Source: Cyclina sinensis (lineage: Eukaryota; Mollusca; Bivalvia; Venerida; Veneridae). From it: a stretch of 64,000 nt of DNA. A program made the translations under genes and the position numbers. The stretch spans positions 1,798,001 to 1,862,000 of the forward strand of contig JAAONU010000017.1 of the NCBI GenBank assembly GCA_012932295.1. The letters are read 5' to 3'. This document shows, one piece after another, positions 47,676 through 60,799 of this stretch. How positions within the stretch are numbered: position 1 is the first letter of the stretch; each line of letters starts with the position of its first letter. A model generated the notes under the pieces. The model saw only the letters and a list, made by a program, of their open reading frames with translations, made no database searches and was not told where the DNA came from.

Positions 47676-47679
47676 ATTT

Positions 47680-47885
47680 GTCGTGTTTTCGCATGGCACG
47701 TTTTCGCCCCGCCATACAAAGATACGACAACCTTTAGGTACAGAAACGGCACATAGAATGTGGCGTGTTTTCATGTGGCGGGGCGAAAGGTCGCCAAGCA
47801 AAAACACGCCAAAATTGCAATTTTCGCCCCGCCACGCGAAAAACATTATTTTCGTGTTTTCGCATTTTCGCCCCGAAACATGCTC
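47680..47885. repeat. CG-rich cluster of inverted repeats
   Basis: The word TTTTCGCCCCGCCA or its close variants appears near 47699, 47819 and 47864, and inverted (TGGCGGGGCGAAA) near 47776. The GTGTTTTCGCAT type appears near 47684, 47763 and 47854. The modules form nested inverted repeats in otherwise AT-rich DNA with high CpG. A MITE or a composite of MITE fragments is the likely origin. No target duplication was defined. Confidence 0.6.
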
Positions 47886-47889
47886 ATAC

Positions 47890-50800
47890 GACATGGCACA
47901 AATCAGCCACCATAAATCGAAGAAAAAGTCAGAAGCAAATACCAAATTTCATGACACTTATTAATAAAAATTTGGATAGCGATTCAGTATTTGTCATTAA
48001 CTAGAATTCATTTATTTTTTATGCTCAAAAACTATACCTTCCAGATTATATTTGCTCTCGTTCGGCTACCTTCCTTTGTGTAAACGATGAATTGCTTTTG
48101 TAGTTAGTTTGTAGTTTTTCATTTAAAACAATAGCTTATCTTCTACGTTTTTGCAAGCAATCAGGTATCACGTGAGAATAAGGAGTGGGTGTGTATTTTC
48201 AGAGTATCAAGAGAAGAAAAGATTCACTAAAAACTGCAATAGATAACTTCCAAAAAATTAGGGAAACAAATACAAATATTGCTTACATATTGAGATAAAT
48301 GACTTATGAGACAAAACAACTGATGCTTTTCTAGGGCTATGGTTAATCAAATAGACATTGCAAAACAAGATTAAAGTAGTGACACATATTTGGGTAACAA
48401 TAATGATCTGACTACTGTATCAAATAGAACAGTTCAACATTTTAAATGGTTTTACTATGATTTGTTAAGCGGTTTAGGTTTTATTGACATTTGTTATTTG
48501 GGAAGCTGTTGCAAATCAGAAAGTTAATAGCAGAAAAAAAAACACGTGATGCATTTACACCTTCCGCCTTTCTCTTATTGTTTGGTTAAAGAAGCATACC
48601 CTGAAACCAATAGTATTCCATTTTCTATAAAATCATGTAAACAATCAAATATTCTAATTACAACAGGAAAACTAAATATGTCTGGATTAGTCTTTTTATA
48701 TGGAGATGTTTGTGTACCATTTTGGCAAATATCCATTTATTCCAAATTAACACTTTCTGTGTGTCTTAAAGCCTACATAAATTATTTTTGAACATTATGT
48801 TTCTGAAATTTATAGTTATTCTTCATTCTATAATGAATGATCAGATGAAATACATATGCAATATATCACTGTTAAATTCTAAGTACCAGTGAGCAAAACA
48901 TGTTTTAGAAATCACTGGAGTAAATTATTAAACAATTGGTCTCATTACAATGTTTCTTTCAAAACAACTGCTGCATAACTTGACGAGCGAAAATTTGAAT
49001 GGGAAAACTTATGAAATATTTATACAAACCAAACTTTAAAAGAAAGTGACTTCATATAACTGTGCTTTTTTGCTTATAATTAAGTAACCTTTTTAATTTC
49101 ATTGAATACATGACCATTTTCAGTGCAAAAAAAAAGATTGTTTTCTCGGAACATATAAACCACAAACAGTCATAGAAACCTAAATCTTTAAAAAATTGCC
49201 AAGTAAGAAGTCCATTGAATCAACGTAAACTGACTTGTATTCAAGAAAACTTCCCGCTTCGGTAGCTGTTAATTCTATCTGTTCTTTTTATTAGAATTAT
49301 GTCTTTTCTTGTCATTTATTGTATTTTAGTGATCTTGATTCGTTTGTATGAGACAATGAATAATTAGATTTTGTTAAGGAAAACAGTGGAAACGTACTGC
49401 TTTGCTTGTATGTCATCTGAATACTTCACCATTTAAACAATCAATCTAATTTCTTAAAGGATTTTTGACACCATAGTACCCAAGAAAGGACATTTATACT
49501 TTATAGGTTTAAGGCTGTAATAATGTAGTATTTTTGTGATAAAATTTCTTCTAACTGCTCAGACAAGTCTGTACTTATAAGCAAACTACCCGTGACTTGT
49601 CATCTGAATCTGATTTAATCTCTAAGATATGCTTACCCTACTTTATTTGGTAAAATCTTACATAGATCGACAGTTTTAATAAGTGAGGAAAAGCTGCATA
49701 AATCCCAATATGGAATGATATTTACTTTGTAACTGCAACAATAGCATATATTTACTTTACAAACGTGATTCCTCCTTTATAATGTATAACAACAAACCAT
49801 TAAGCACAACAATAATCAGTTGTAATTGTCTTGTTTTATTGAAAATAAATTAACCATACTCAGTCTTTGAGACGTCTTAAGTGTACAATACGAAATTACA
49901 AAGTTCCGTTCGGGCCACCTAAAATTTCGCTTGTGTGCTGACATGTTTGTACTCCAAGTTTGTAACCTTCTATCATAAACATGGTACGAAAACTTTTACA
50001 TTTCTAAGATATCTCACAAGAAATAGATACTTTTATATGTACTAAAAAGGATTTTATTAAAATTAATGTCACATAAAACACCAGACTTGTATTACAGATG
50101 TATACTTATCTAGCGCAAGAAAGTTATATATTATTTAAAAAAAATATAGAAAGAAAACATCATTCTTGAACCATTTGCATCTGACCTTTTAAACTTGGTT
50201 GTTAATATCAAATTAAGTATAAACAATGAGAGATTAAGGAAAATTAATGTTTACGATATGTTTGCTGCATGATTGGTTGTTTTGTTTTCATTTGTCAAGA
50301 CGGAAGATAAGGGTTGGAAGATGAAATATTTTTCACCAATGCCGACAAATGATTCTGAATTTTGTTCTTGTTACTAGACTTCTTAAATATCGTTAATAAA
50401 CAATAGAAATTGATAGTATTGTAATGGTTGTCATGAAATGTTTTGTTAAATGTTGCATATATGTTTATGTAATTGTATTCATATCCTGTCCATGTAATCA
50501 CAAATTCATGTTCGTAGTTATTTGGCTCTGAAAGTTGCAAAATTCAAAGCATCTTCAATGAGATATGCTTCAAGATTTTCAGGAAGCTACGCAAAGAGAC
50601 AAACTTGAGTTAATTTAAACATAATACATCACAATATCTATTGCATTAAAAATATAAACGACATTTAAAACAACAACAGAATATAATAACGTACGAGCTA
50701 AGATGTGCATTTAATAGATTATCGAAAAAGCAGACGAATAATTAAAATAACACTAGTATACTAAAGTAACAATATAAGAAGCTATAAATGCTATTTGTTA

Positions 50801-51330
50801 AATATTTTACTAATTTCAAGACTTATAAGTACTGAACTTGATTATAATTATATTTAAAACTAAAATAATAAATAGAAATGACCAATTTGTAATTTTGACG
50901 ATATAACCAGAACAGGGATTACTGAGTGAATACATTGAAAGGGTACATTGAGAAGGAACATGATCTCATTAAAGTGCAGCTTGCACGATCTTGGTGTTAG
51001 AGAGCTGTGGACCTTACTTGCCAAATTGTATATCCAAAAGACAAATACTACAACATTACCTTCTTTGGCTAGTACTGTCAGGTTTTAATGACTAGCAAAT
51101 GTTAATGCAATAGATGTTGACTGTTATCTTTTTGCAAGAAGTTGCGGAAATTCTTTATTTGTCTTCCAAATTACAAAATAACTTTTATCTACAACTAATG
51201 TTTTTTTGCCTGTTCTAGATACAGTTTTGTGATATTGTATTTATTTCTGAATGTGATGCATTTTCTCTACACTTTGGACATTTTAAATATTCAGTTTATA
51301 TAAATAGTTAACATCAAAGCATTGATAAAC
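47890..51330. other. AT-rich stretch without recognised gene
   Basis: No domain-bearing ORF, no tandem array and no bounded mobile element seen on either strand. Confidence 0.55.
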
Positions 51331-51334
51331 AGGC

Positions 51335-51475
51335 TTTTAAGAAATATGATTGATATTTAATAAACATTTCTTTTAAGAAATATGATATATATTTAACTGA
51401 CATTTAAGAAATATGAAATATATTTAATAGACTTTTAAGAAATATAATAGCTATTTAATAGATATTCTCAACGCT
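51335..51475. repeat. Short degenerate tandem repeat
   Basis: Units around TTTTAAGAAATATGA then TATATTTAATAGAC recur four times with variable length. Confidence 0.75.
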
Positions 51476-52476
51476 AAAGGCTACTCTCAAAAAACCTTTC
51501 ATCAATAAAATCGTGCCACTAAAAAAAAAGTATGCATACATATAAATATCATGTTGTTTTGTTTGTCGTAAGTTTTCATGTTAAGAAAAATGTTACTTTT
51601 AATTTTCGTTTCATTCATATTTTCAGAGGCATCTTCTTATAATTTTTCTTCAAAGTATTTTTTCCAAAGCCTGAATAGACATCAGTAATAAGTAGGGATG
51701 GGAACGAATACTAATATCAATATTCGAATATTCGGTTTGCTTCGAATATTCGTTTTTTTTCAGTTCAGTCAGTTACCCGAATTTTGTTATCCGAACATTG
51801 GTACTGTTTTATCACCTGTACGTTGTCGGGGAAAACAATTATATATTATATAGAAATGGCGTAGAAATGGCAGTTTTATTGTTTTATGGAAGTTTTAAAT
51901 ACTTATTAATGATTGGCAATACATAGTATATTCCGTTCATTAAAACCGCGTGAAATTAGTCCAAACACGAGAGGGGTGTATGTTGTTTTTTCTTTGTTTT
52001 TTTCCATAGAGCTTATTTCAATATTGTTAAGCGATGATCACACATAAAGCGAAGATGATTTTTGTTTCAAGAGGAAAATATTCGAGCTATTCTACTGAGT
52101 GGGCAACTAAAAAGTAATATTATTATATATCTAATAAATGTAACCAATCGACAATCTGCATTTGTACCACGTGACCGTCCAATATATTCCCGTATTGGAT
52201 CCAAAAAATACATATTAATTTCATATTGGACGGTTGGGTACATGTGCACTAAACGATGCTTGTCTGGTTTCCGATTTCAATCTCTAACGAATTAGAGACC
52301 GGGAACCATGCGTGTATAAAGACGCTTGTTAGTATATGTTTAAAACTGCTTGTAAAGAAAATAAATAAATAAATAATGTAAAAAAATATTCGTTGTATCA
52401 GTCCAATACAAAAACAATACCAAAACCATTCATGAATTAATATCTTTTCTTCTAAAAAATGACAGAGCTGTTATTG

Positions 52477-52551
52477 ATAATGGTGGTAGTGGTGGTGGTT
52501 TTGGTGGTGATGTTGATGGTGGTGGTGGCTTTGTTGGGGATGATGATGATG
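52477..52551. repeat. (GGT)n/(GAT)n imperfect microsatellite
   Basis: Imperfect GGT and GAT triplets inside the hAT-like element. Confidence 0.9.
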
Positions 52552-52592
52552 TATATTTCAAATTAAACGAAAGATATATAATAAAAAGGTTA

Positions 52593-52743
52593 TTATACAT
52601 TTAACTGTACAATACAGAATATATTTGGACTCGTACACAGCTTGAAAAGTCATATTGGACTCGCCTATCGGCTCGTCCAATATGACTTTTCAAGCTGTGT
52701 ACTCGTCCAAATATATTCCCGTATTGTACAGTTAAATGTATAA
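52593..52743. mobile_element. 151-bp near-perfect palindrome nested in the hAT-like element
   Basis: Arms of about 65 bp (TTATACATTTAACTGTACAA through GAAAAGTCATATTGGAC) around a loop of about 14 bases. Pairing is almost complete; differences cluster at TCGTAC/GAGTAC and AATACAGAAT/AATACGGGAAT. The words TCCAATAT and ATTCCCGTATT also occur in the inverted pair at 52168-52236, so both may be copies of one foldback family. Confidence 0.8.
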
Positions 52744-53189
52744 TTACCTAATATTAATAGAGTTATAGGCGTGACTGGTTGTTCTTTTTCTTAAAACTTG
52801 GCGTTAATCTTTGACTATTGTGAGACAAACAACCTTCTAAAATTTGTGGAATAAACGGGCGCCAATTAAAATGAACTAAAACTAAAACTAAAAGATGAAA
52901 AGGTATCACAATTACGCCTGTGGCAAACTGTTAATCCGTAACGAGTGCCCCTGCCAATTATGCATTGCAATTTTATTGTTAATTGGATCATTTTTGACAC
53001 GCGATAAAAAAGACAATACCAAACAGTTTGGGGGTTTTGCACAGTCAGAATGCTTACATTTATAAAAATCAACGATGCTTTATTTGAAAAAAAAATCATT
53101 TTAGAATATTCGAATTTGATTTTCAGATTCAAATATTCGGTGGATTTTCGAATATTCGAACATTCGTTCCCATCCCTAGTAATAAGCAA

Positions 53190-54985
53190 TATTCTCGTTT
53201 CTTGTAATTGCTTTCATTATTCATTTCAGTAATTAAGTCTTGATCTGAACTCATTCGTTTACAATTTTACAGCTTGTTCATTCAAAGATAGTCCCTTTCT
53301 TTTTGAAATATAGTCTGTATGTTTTCTGCCGGAAGGACAACTCGATATGAAAACAAAATCAACCACAGATACTGATTAATAATAATTTGTGTACAAACCT
53401 TGTAAAGAAAGTGATTTGTATTTGCTTTTCAAATTTTGTACAAGTACAAACAACATGATTAAAAATTTCACGTTACAAATAATCTATTATAAACATATCG
53501 ATATCATATATTTATAAAACAAATGCAAAAACATAACTTTTTAAAAGTTTGTTTACCCTTTTCAAAGGCAGGCCTTTGAATCAGTTTATATTTCAGTTGT
53601 AGCAAGTTGTTTTTGTAATAAATAGTAGCTATTTCGTAAGACATTCTCCATATTGTTAAAAAAACTAATTTCTAATAAAAAAATCTTTTACAAGGGTTTA
53701 TCTAATAGCTATTCATTACAAACATTGTCCTATTTGTATTTTATTTATATGTGCTGATACTACAAGATCTTAGAATATAAACTTTATGTCCCTTGCAAAG
53801 CCATGTTAATTCTCTGAAAGTCCTTACCCTAAAGAACAGGTGCTGTTTATGAATTTTAAATTGATAAATAATTTGGTTTTAATATGTGGTTTTTATATGT
53901 TTTGCAGTTTTCAGTGAAAAATCGTTGCTTTGAATGATTGCATACTGAGAGATTTCTGCTGGAAGGCTATTATACCAAATATTTAATTACTTATTAAATA
54001 ATAAAATAATTCACGATATGAAAATATAATATATAATTTGTAGTTCATTTTTATCTATGTTAAGTTTTTCAAAGATACTTTTGCAGTGGTATACTTTTGT
54101 AATGTTCACAAATGATAATTGATACCAGTCTAAAAGTTTTTCATGCGTGTTTCTTAACCAATGGAAAAATACAAAGCACTGCTTTGTTAAGACAATAAAT
54201 GTTGAACCATGTACTTTCAGACTGTCCATGAGTTTTCGTGTCATAATCATGTACGAGCATTTTAATTTCGGATACACAATGTTAATTTATAAATAACATT
54301 GCTAATAGTTATGATCCCAACCAATTTGCTTTCCTTACCTGCATGTCTGATTTACATTACGATGAAATATTTTTGTGTTGCTGAATTGGTGGTGCGGTTA
54401 AATAGAAGAAAATAAGCATGCCTCTTTGCTGAGAATGAGCATATCCATATAAATAGAGCATTGTATGACCACATAGAGCTACTTATGCATAGCGTGGACT
54501 TTAGAAATACATAGAGCTTTCAACCCATACCTCTACATGTCAATAAGCCCGTACATGCCATGAACATCTCCGCTGTCTTGATGTATCGACTATTTAAACC
54601 AACTTCACTGTTTCCAGTACATTTACTTCTACCCTTTCAACTGAAACGACAATAACATCATCATAAGCAACAACAAAAAAGCATCATGTCCTCCCCACGT
54701 AGTTCGAACTGTGACATTTTAATTTTGAAGCAATCCGTCTATCCATTCGGGTTCATTGTAACAGGGTGTTTCAAAGCGTCTTGTTAGATTTCAGTAAAGC
54801 TTTGAATACATGATAAGGTCCATAATCAAGCAGTGCCAAATTACTTACTTTTAGTAATTGTGTGTCGTTGATGTTTTACGGCCAGAGGATATATTAGAAT
54901 GAGGGTGGTTAGTTAATCTAACTAATTTTCCCCGGTATAACCTTTCTCCCCTAACAACTTGCAATTTTGCAACATGAAATAGCGC
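53190..54985. other. AT-rich stretch without recognised gene
   Basis: Nothing bounded or coding was recognised. Confidence 0.5.
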
Positions 54986-55009
54986 TTGGAGACGACGTTA
55001 GACATAGTG

Positions 55010-55115
55010 CAATCTATTGAATCATCACAGAGTGAGTGATTGGGGCTGGGTTCGATCTCAGGACTACGATATAAAAGTTAAGGTACTAACAACTGAAACA
55101 CTGTGCCTGGCCATT
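55010..55115 (-). repeat. tRNA-like SINE head fragment, minus strand
   Basis: On the minus strand, GTTTCAGTTGTTAGTACC (A-box-like) is followed by GAGATCGAACCCAGCCCC (B-box-like). The stems do not close as in a tRNA gene. No target duplication was found. Confidence 0.4.
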
Positions 55116-55119
55116 TTAA

Positions 55120-58100
55120 TCCGTTTTTATGTCTAGAAGACAGGAGTCGAATGTGTAAAGGTGACAGTTTTCTTTTAAGATTGTGTACATTTGACGCATA
55201 AAGCTACCGGGAGCCTTTTCGTCGGCTCCATGCATAAGGAGCTAATTGTGGCACGAAAGGATTGGTAACACAAAAAAGAACTTTCTTTTCATACTTACTA
55301 GGAAAATTTATGGGTGTTTCTTTTGGGTTAAGACTTTTACTTAATAATATGAGACGTTTTTATGATTAGTTTTTAACACTTAGCGCAATATTTATAGAAC
55401 GATACCTAGAACTTGGTATTAGGGGCTTGTTTTCCGATATTCTTAAGTCAGTCTGTTACTTTCTTCGAAAGTGATAACTCATGGATCGTTTAAAAACTCT
55501 ATGCAGCCTTAAAGATGTGTTTTCAAGTTTGTAGCACAAAGCAAGACTATTTTGTTAACTTTCTTATCGATCGAAATGTGAAAACCTTTTTGTCTGTTTT
55601 AATATTTAATTTAAGACTTTTATTGAAAACAAGTTGCATACAGGAAATTCCGTGACGCTGCAATGTATTGAGTTAGCTTCATACAAAGCTTACCTAGAAT
55701 ATAATCCAATTTCAGATTCTCTTTCAAAAGTGTGGGTAATGAAGGAATTAGAAGACATGTACTGAATGTTAAGTATATGTTGTTAAAACGATAATAGTAT
55801 CTGTGAACTGATTTTTGAATAGAAATGTTCAAAGAAATTTAGCATGAGTAAAATGGAAAATGCACAGTCAAAACCTGATAACTAAATACTATTTTATTTG
55901 ATATATTCAAGTTGTTTTGTTTTGTCAATGAACTGAATAATTAAAACTTGAACAAAACACTTTGAGATTCAGCACAACGAATAAGCGTAGCTACTTCATT
56001 TGTAGTCTGGCAATAACTGATTGAAGAATACTGAAAAAGAGAGAAATATACTCGTGTTTTTTGTGTAAAGTGCGGATATGAACGATTAATTAACAATCCA
56101 TCACGAATCAAAATAATAATACAGGTAATATAGTTAACTAAAAATTGAAATAAATATTGAGATACGGTTAACAGACGTCGATATCTTCAACGTAGTAATT
56201 GCTGTTTTCAGTTAATCAAAGGGTCGATAAATAAACAACAAAACTCTCACAGACGTTCATTGCGCTGTTATATAATAAAATTTTCTCGGAATAAATTTTG
56301 ATAACTTTTGATCTTGAGGAAACACAACTTCTGAGGCTTTTCAAAATAAATAAAAAATCTGGGCGTACTTCATTTGTACTGTTATTTTATTGTCAAGAAC
56401 TAGTACCTTTCAACTTTTACATTTTGGTGAAGGTAGTTTGTTTCTAAACAGATAATAAACATTTTCCATTTTAATGTTAAAGGTACCTGATATTTCGTCT
56501 GTATTGACTCGTGTCTGTAAGTGCCCCTTGCATTATTTGCAGTACTGCGTTCTTGACTCTTTTTTCGTTAACGTAATTTATTTAGCGTTAGGCATAGATG
56601 ACAAAATATCAGCAACGAAAATCGACTTTCATAATATTCCAAAATTAGGAAATGAGGACAGAACATTGCAAAGCTAACTACTTTTGTGAAATGTTTAATG
56701 GTAACGATCATTTTGTACTTGTTTTTGCAGACAATTGTTTAAGCTGAAAAAATATGTCTAGCAAAATAGGTCTTACTTCTGAGATAAAATAAGGCATCTG
56801 AAAGACATTGGACATTTGTCAAAACATTTCTGGTATAGCCTCAAAATAAATAAATAGGTTCGGTTCAGCGAAAACACCATTTTATGTCTTTATGTTAAAG
56901 ACCTTTGTTTGTTCCATGTAATGTAATTTGAACATTAAGTTGGGCAAATCGCCATTTGTAAGAAGTAACGTTTAGGGTGGTTCATTAAATCCCCTTTCCT
57001 CGCTGACCAATAACGGCAGCTACATAAATTAATGACTTACCTCACGTACTTACAGTTAATAGGCGAACATACAAAATTGTTTTTCTGTTTCAATATGATT
57101 GTAGACGTATATCTTATTTTGAGATGTCTTTTCTAAATACATTTTTATTGTACAGAAAAAATGTTCAATACGTTTCGCAACAATAGATAACCCATTTAAG
57201 GTCATTTGCGCTCAGTTCGCTTAGGCAAAACTTCGAATCATAGCTAGAATTTGGTTTTGTCTTTTTGCAGTGCGCTATCATTAAATGTGTTTCTTGTTCC
57301 ATATAGCTCTTAGCTAAAAAAAAATTAAAATAAACATTGACGCAATTTGATTAGTAAATTTTATGAATATCTGTTTAATGCAATTTATATTAAATTGATA
57401 ATAAACTATGAGTTAATTAAAAACAGACGGAGAACCATGAAGACATGTTTAAGGTGGTATTTGACGATAGATTTAATGATTTAGTTATAAATTATGTCAT
57501 TGATGAATATGAAACAGATTTGATTTACGATCCATTAAAACAGTTATGTAATTATAATTTGACATCAGATGGCAATTTCCGACTACTTTAAGGTATTATA
57601 ACTGCTAAAAAAAGAACGTATTTAATATCAGGTAATGCATATTTCAAGACAGGCAAAATACAATTAGAATCTGTATGTTTTTGTCTTAGATCAAGAAATT
57701 GGAAGTTACAAATTTAAAGAAGAACACAGTATACCATGCACTACGTGCTTATACAGTTTCTGTTATCTTTAAAATGTTTTTATTTTCTACTTCTTTCTGT
57801 ATCATTAACACATTTTCTTTTTACATTTTACACGTCACGACAGACAAACATATCGTTCCGAAATGCCCTACAAGATTCAGCTTTATGACTGCATCGAATT
57901 TTTTTTATATTTTGGCTTTACTTCCAATATGTTTTGAAAAAAGGTAGGTATTAATATGCAAACTCTAATTTGTAAATTGCTTTTTCATTCAAGCAGTGTA
58001 AAGTTTTTATTGGATTGCACAGAAAAGTACTTTGAGCAAAGCATTTTCCATACGATAAATACTAAACAAATTTTCTCCGCCTTTGCACACCTTTAGAATC

Positions 58101-60356
58101 TGCTACTTCTAATAAGATGATTTACCCTGAGCAACTTTATTAAGTTACATCAAAATTACAGCCGTGGTAACAATTTATTATAAACACTTTTAGACTAGAG
58201 TAAATCAAATATACTGTCATAAATAGCTGATCCTTCGCTCTAAAAGACAGATGTTTTATCAAATACAACAGCTTCTTTCCACAGTGGATGTTTCCTTTTT
58301 TCAGGCAATGTGATAGATAGTTTTTTTTTTATCTTATTTAGATCAATAAAAAATTTCATGATTTTCACGGGTTTTCTTTAGTCAAATGAAAATTGCCCAA
58401 AGTCCTTAAAAAAGTCGATCTCTTTGGATGGATGTATTGGCTCAATCGTCCAAAAAGCTATTTTTGTTTTTCTTCTGCTTCATTTAGGTGAGAAGTCCTA
58501 AAAATAACATGTCAGTTATGTCCCGTTTTAATATATTATTTAGAGATTTTTATGAATAGATACCAAATGTCTTAACTCATTGAGTCAAAGAAACTTTGTT
58601 CATAGCTTATTAAAATAATTAGATGAAAACACAATTCCTTTTTGTAAAGTTTGCTTTTCATCTAAATAATACAGCAACTGTTACAGTAGTTTTTATCTAA
58701 TGTTTCAAATTCATGTTGTTAGAGAAAAATACAAACAAGATATGTCCTTTGTTAGAAAAGCATAAATTAAATCGGAAAACAATTAAGCATAACTTATAGA
58801 ATGGCTCAGATTCAAACAACCACATACTCAAGAAATTACCACGGACTATATTTACAACGCAGTCACTGAAAGGCAAGTAAGTGGTCATAATAAATGAACA
58901 AGGAATTTACTCTGACACTGTTAGATCTCTTCCGTAAAATTGGCCTATCCGTTCTTGCTTACAAAATTCTTTTATCTCTATTACACTGCTGTCGTCTTAT
59001 AGATTACAGACATTTGATATTAATGACAACCTTTTATTTAGCACGCGAAAAGCTCAATTAACACATGTCAATCAAATTAAATGCTTTGTGTTTTGAATGG
59101 TTACTAATACTATTGACTGATGATTTTTGTATGCTTCTGCTTGTGTGTCTTGCCGTGATAGTTTATTTATGTATTTGTCTGACTTTATTGCCTATTCATT
59201 TGCCATTTTCACCATGTTTACATTTATTTACTTCTGATTAGCCATAGGTAAACTTATTGCTGATTTGCTGAAAATAACTCATAGTTTCTTTCAATAGTAT
59301 ATTTTATTCTTAAATGTCCTGTATTCTTAAAACTACATTTTCTGAGATTGCAGCATTTTTTAACAAAAGTAATGAAGGGAATAAGACAAGGCTCTTACTA
59401 GAGCAACTGTTCTAGGATGTACCATTATTTACATGTTATATGCATCATTTAATGCTTCTATCATTTAGTTATCCATTTTGATCGTCATTGTCATATTCTG
59501 TTTAGTTTTAGTAAATGACGATGGCTGAGTTCGCCAGTAACAGTCACAACTTGATAGATAAGATAGTGATATATTTTAGCTTAAAGCTCGAATTTCAACA
59601 ACAGGTGCTAATACAAATCGGTTATTAAAATCTTGAATTCTTTACGAGCCCGAGGTAATAAAGCTATGTTACTTTTATAAGGTTTTAACTGTTACTTTGT
59701 ACTTACATATCCATTTAAAACTGTTATTAACATATTTGACAACTCAAAGGATTACAGTTAACGAGATCTAACATTTTTGCTACAGGTTAGGTAATTCTGG
59801 CAATGAAACGGAAACTACCGACTTTAACTTGATTTTGTATTAAAAAGTTTCTGGTTTAATGCTGGTAAAATGTTCAGGTTTTTTATTTGGAATGCCAAAT
59901 AACATATATATCAAAGACCTTTTCAACAAGATTGGAACGAAATCACAATAAAACTGATATGAAATCTATTTTATAATAAACCACTCAAAATTTCAAGAAC
60001 AAAACCTTTTATTGAAACCATTAAGCAAAAATAATTCAGTCTCTGATTAACTCGCCTACACCATTTGGTAAAAAGTTCATACTGTCAATTCAAAATGCAA
60101 TCATAAGATTATCTAAATGATAAAAGCTTTTAACAACTTCTGAATTTATAGATTTGTGTTTGTCTTGTCTAAACAGTAAAATCTACAGTAGTTTTACATT
60201 AAAATCCGATGTCTTTTAAAATGGCACCAGCTGCGATATAGATATTTCATTCTTTATTTTCCTCCTGCAAATACCGAACACATTTTGATTTAACAAATGG
60301 CATGATAAATGTTCAATATCGAATAAAACGTTCACATTATAACTTTTTTACCTCTC
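55120..60356. other. AT-rich stretch without recognised gene
   Basis: Only the small ORF at 57445 stands out. No tandem arrays or bounded elements were seen. Confidence 0.5.
57445..57591 (+). CDS. Small ORF, 48 aa, unknown, doubtful
   Basis: The ATG at 57445 opens 48 codons with an unusually protein-like composition for this AT-rich region: many Asp/Glu and few hydrophobic runs (starts MFKVVFDDRF, ends SDGNFRLL). The frame is open back to 57421, after TTAA and a possible acceptor (AAAAACAG). No family is recognised. It may be a leftover exon, a true small gene or chance. Confidence 0.15.
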   Translation: MFKVVFDDRFNDLVINYVIDEYETDLIYDPLKQLCNYNLTSDGNFRLL

Positions 60357-60360
60357 TTAA

Positions 60361-60788
60361 AGGGGCTGTGCTCCAGATGACAAAACAAAGAAAGTTTTCT
60401 TGTATTATAAATTTCTTGTAATATTTATGACTAATGCTTAAAAAATAACTTACTGACAAAAAATAAGTCAAATAATTACATAATAAATTGATTTTTTTCC
60501 CTTTCAAAGTGCTATACCGTAACGCGACGGTATAACTATATTGTATAAGATTTAAAGTAAATATCTGTAACATCACATGCGGCGATGGTGGTGACAGTAA
60601 AAGCGTTGTAAATATTTGTTAACATGAGGGTCCAGAGTTCAAATCAGGCTGGAGCCAAAATATTTTTTATTCTATTTTGACTTTTATAATCAATTTTGAA
60701 GTAAAATGTTATGTTGTTATAATCTCACTGCATCTAAATATATAATTTATGAAAATTTTTTTTATGTCAAATCTGGAGTACAGCCTCT
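60361..60788. mobile_element. 428-bp TTAA-target MITE, copy 2
   Basis: Same family and orientation as 33183-33595: starts AGGGGCTGTGCTCCAGATGA and ends ATCTGGAGTACAGCCTCT. It is flanked by TTAA at 60357-60360 and 60789-60792. The internal hairpin with ATACCGTAACGCGACGGTAT is kept. This copy has a 16-bp stretch near 60650 that the first lacks (GGAGCCAAAATATTTT). Confidence 0.93.
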
Positions 60789-60799
60789 TTAACATTTGT

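Larger units (their letters stand above)
51693..53178. mobile_element. 1486-bp non-autonomous hAT-like element
   Basis: Ends TAGGGATGGGAACGAAT in inverted orientation, followed by several ATTCGAATATTCG words near both termini. It is flanked by a perfect 8-bp direct repeat GTAATAAG at 51685-51692 and 53179-53186. An 8-bp target duplication and TAGGG ends are typical of hAT elements. The interior has no transposase. It carries a GGT-rich simple repeat (52477-52551), an inverted pair around ACCGTCCAATAT (52168-52236) and a 151-bp palindrome. Confidence 0.9.

Noticed and set aside
47589..48004. Overlapping ORFs on both strands near 47.6-48.0 kb
   Set aside because: They run through the CG-rich inverted-repeat cluster, and their Arg/His/Pro-rich composition reflects the repeat.
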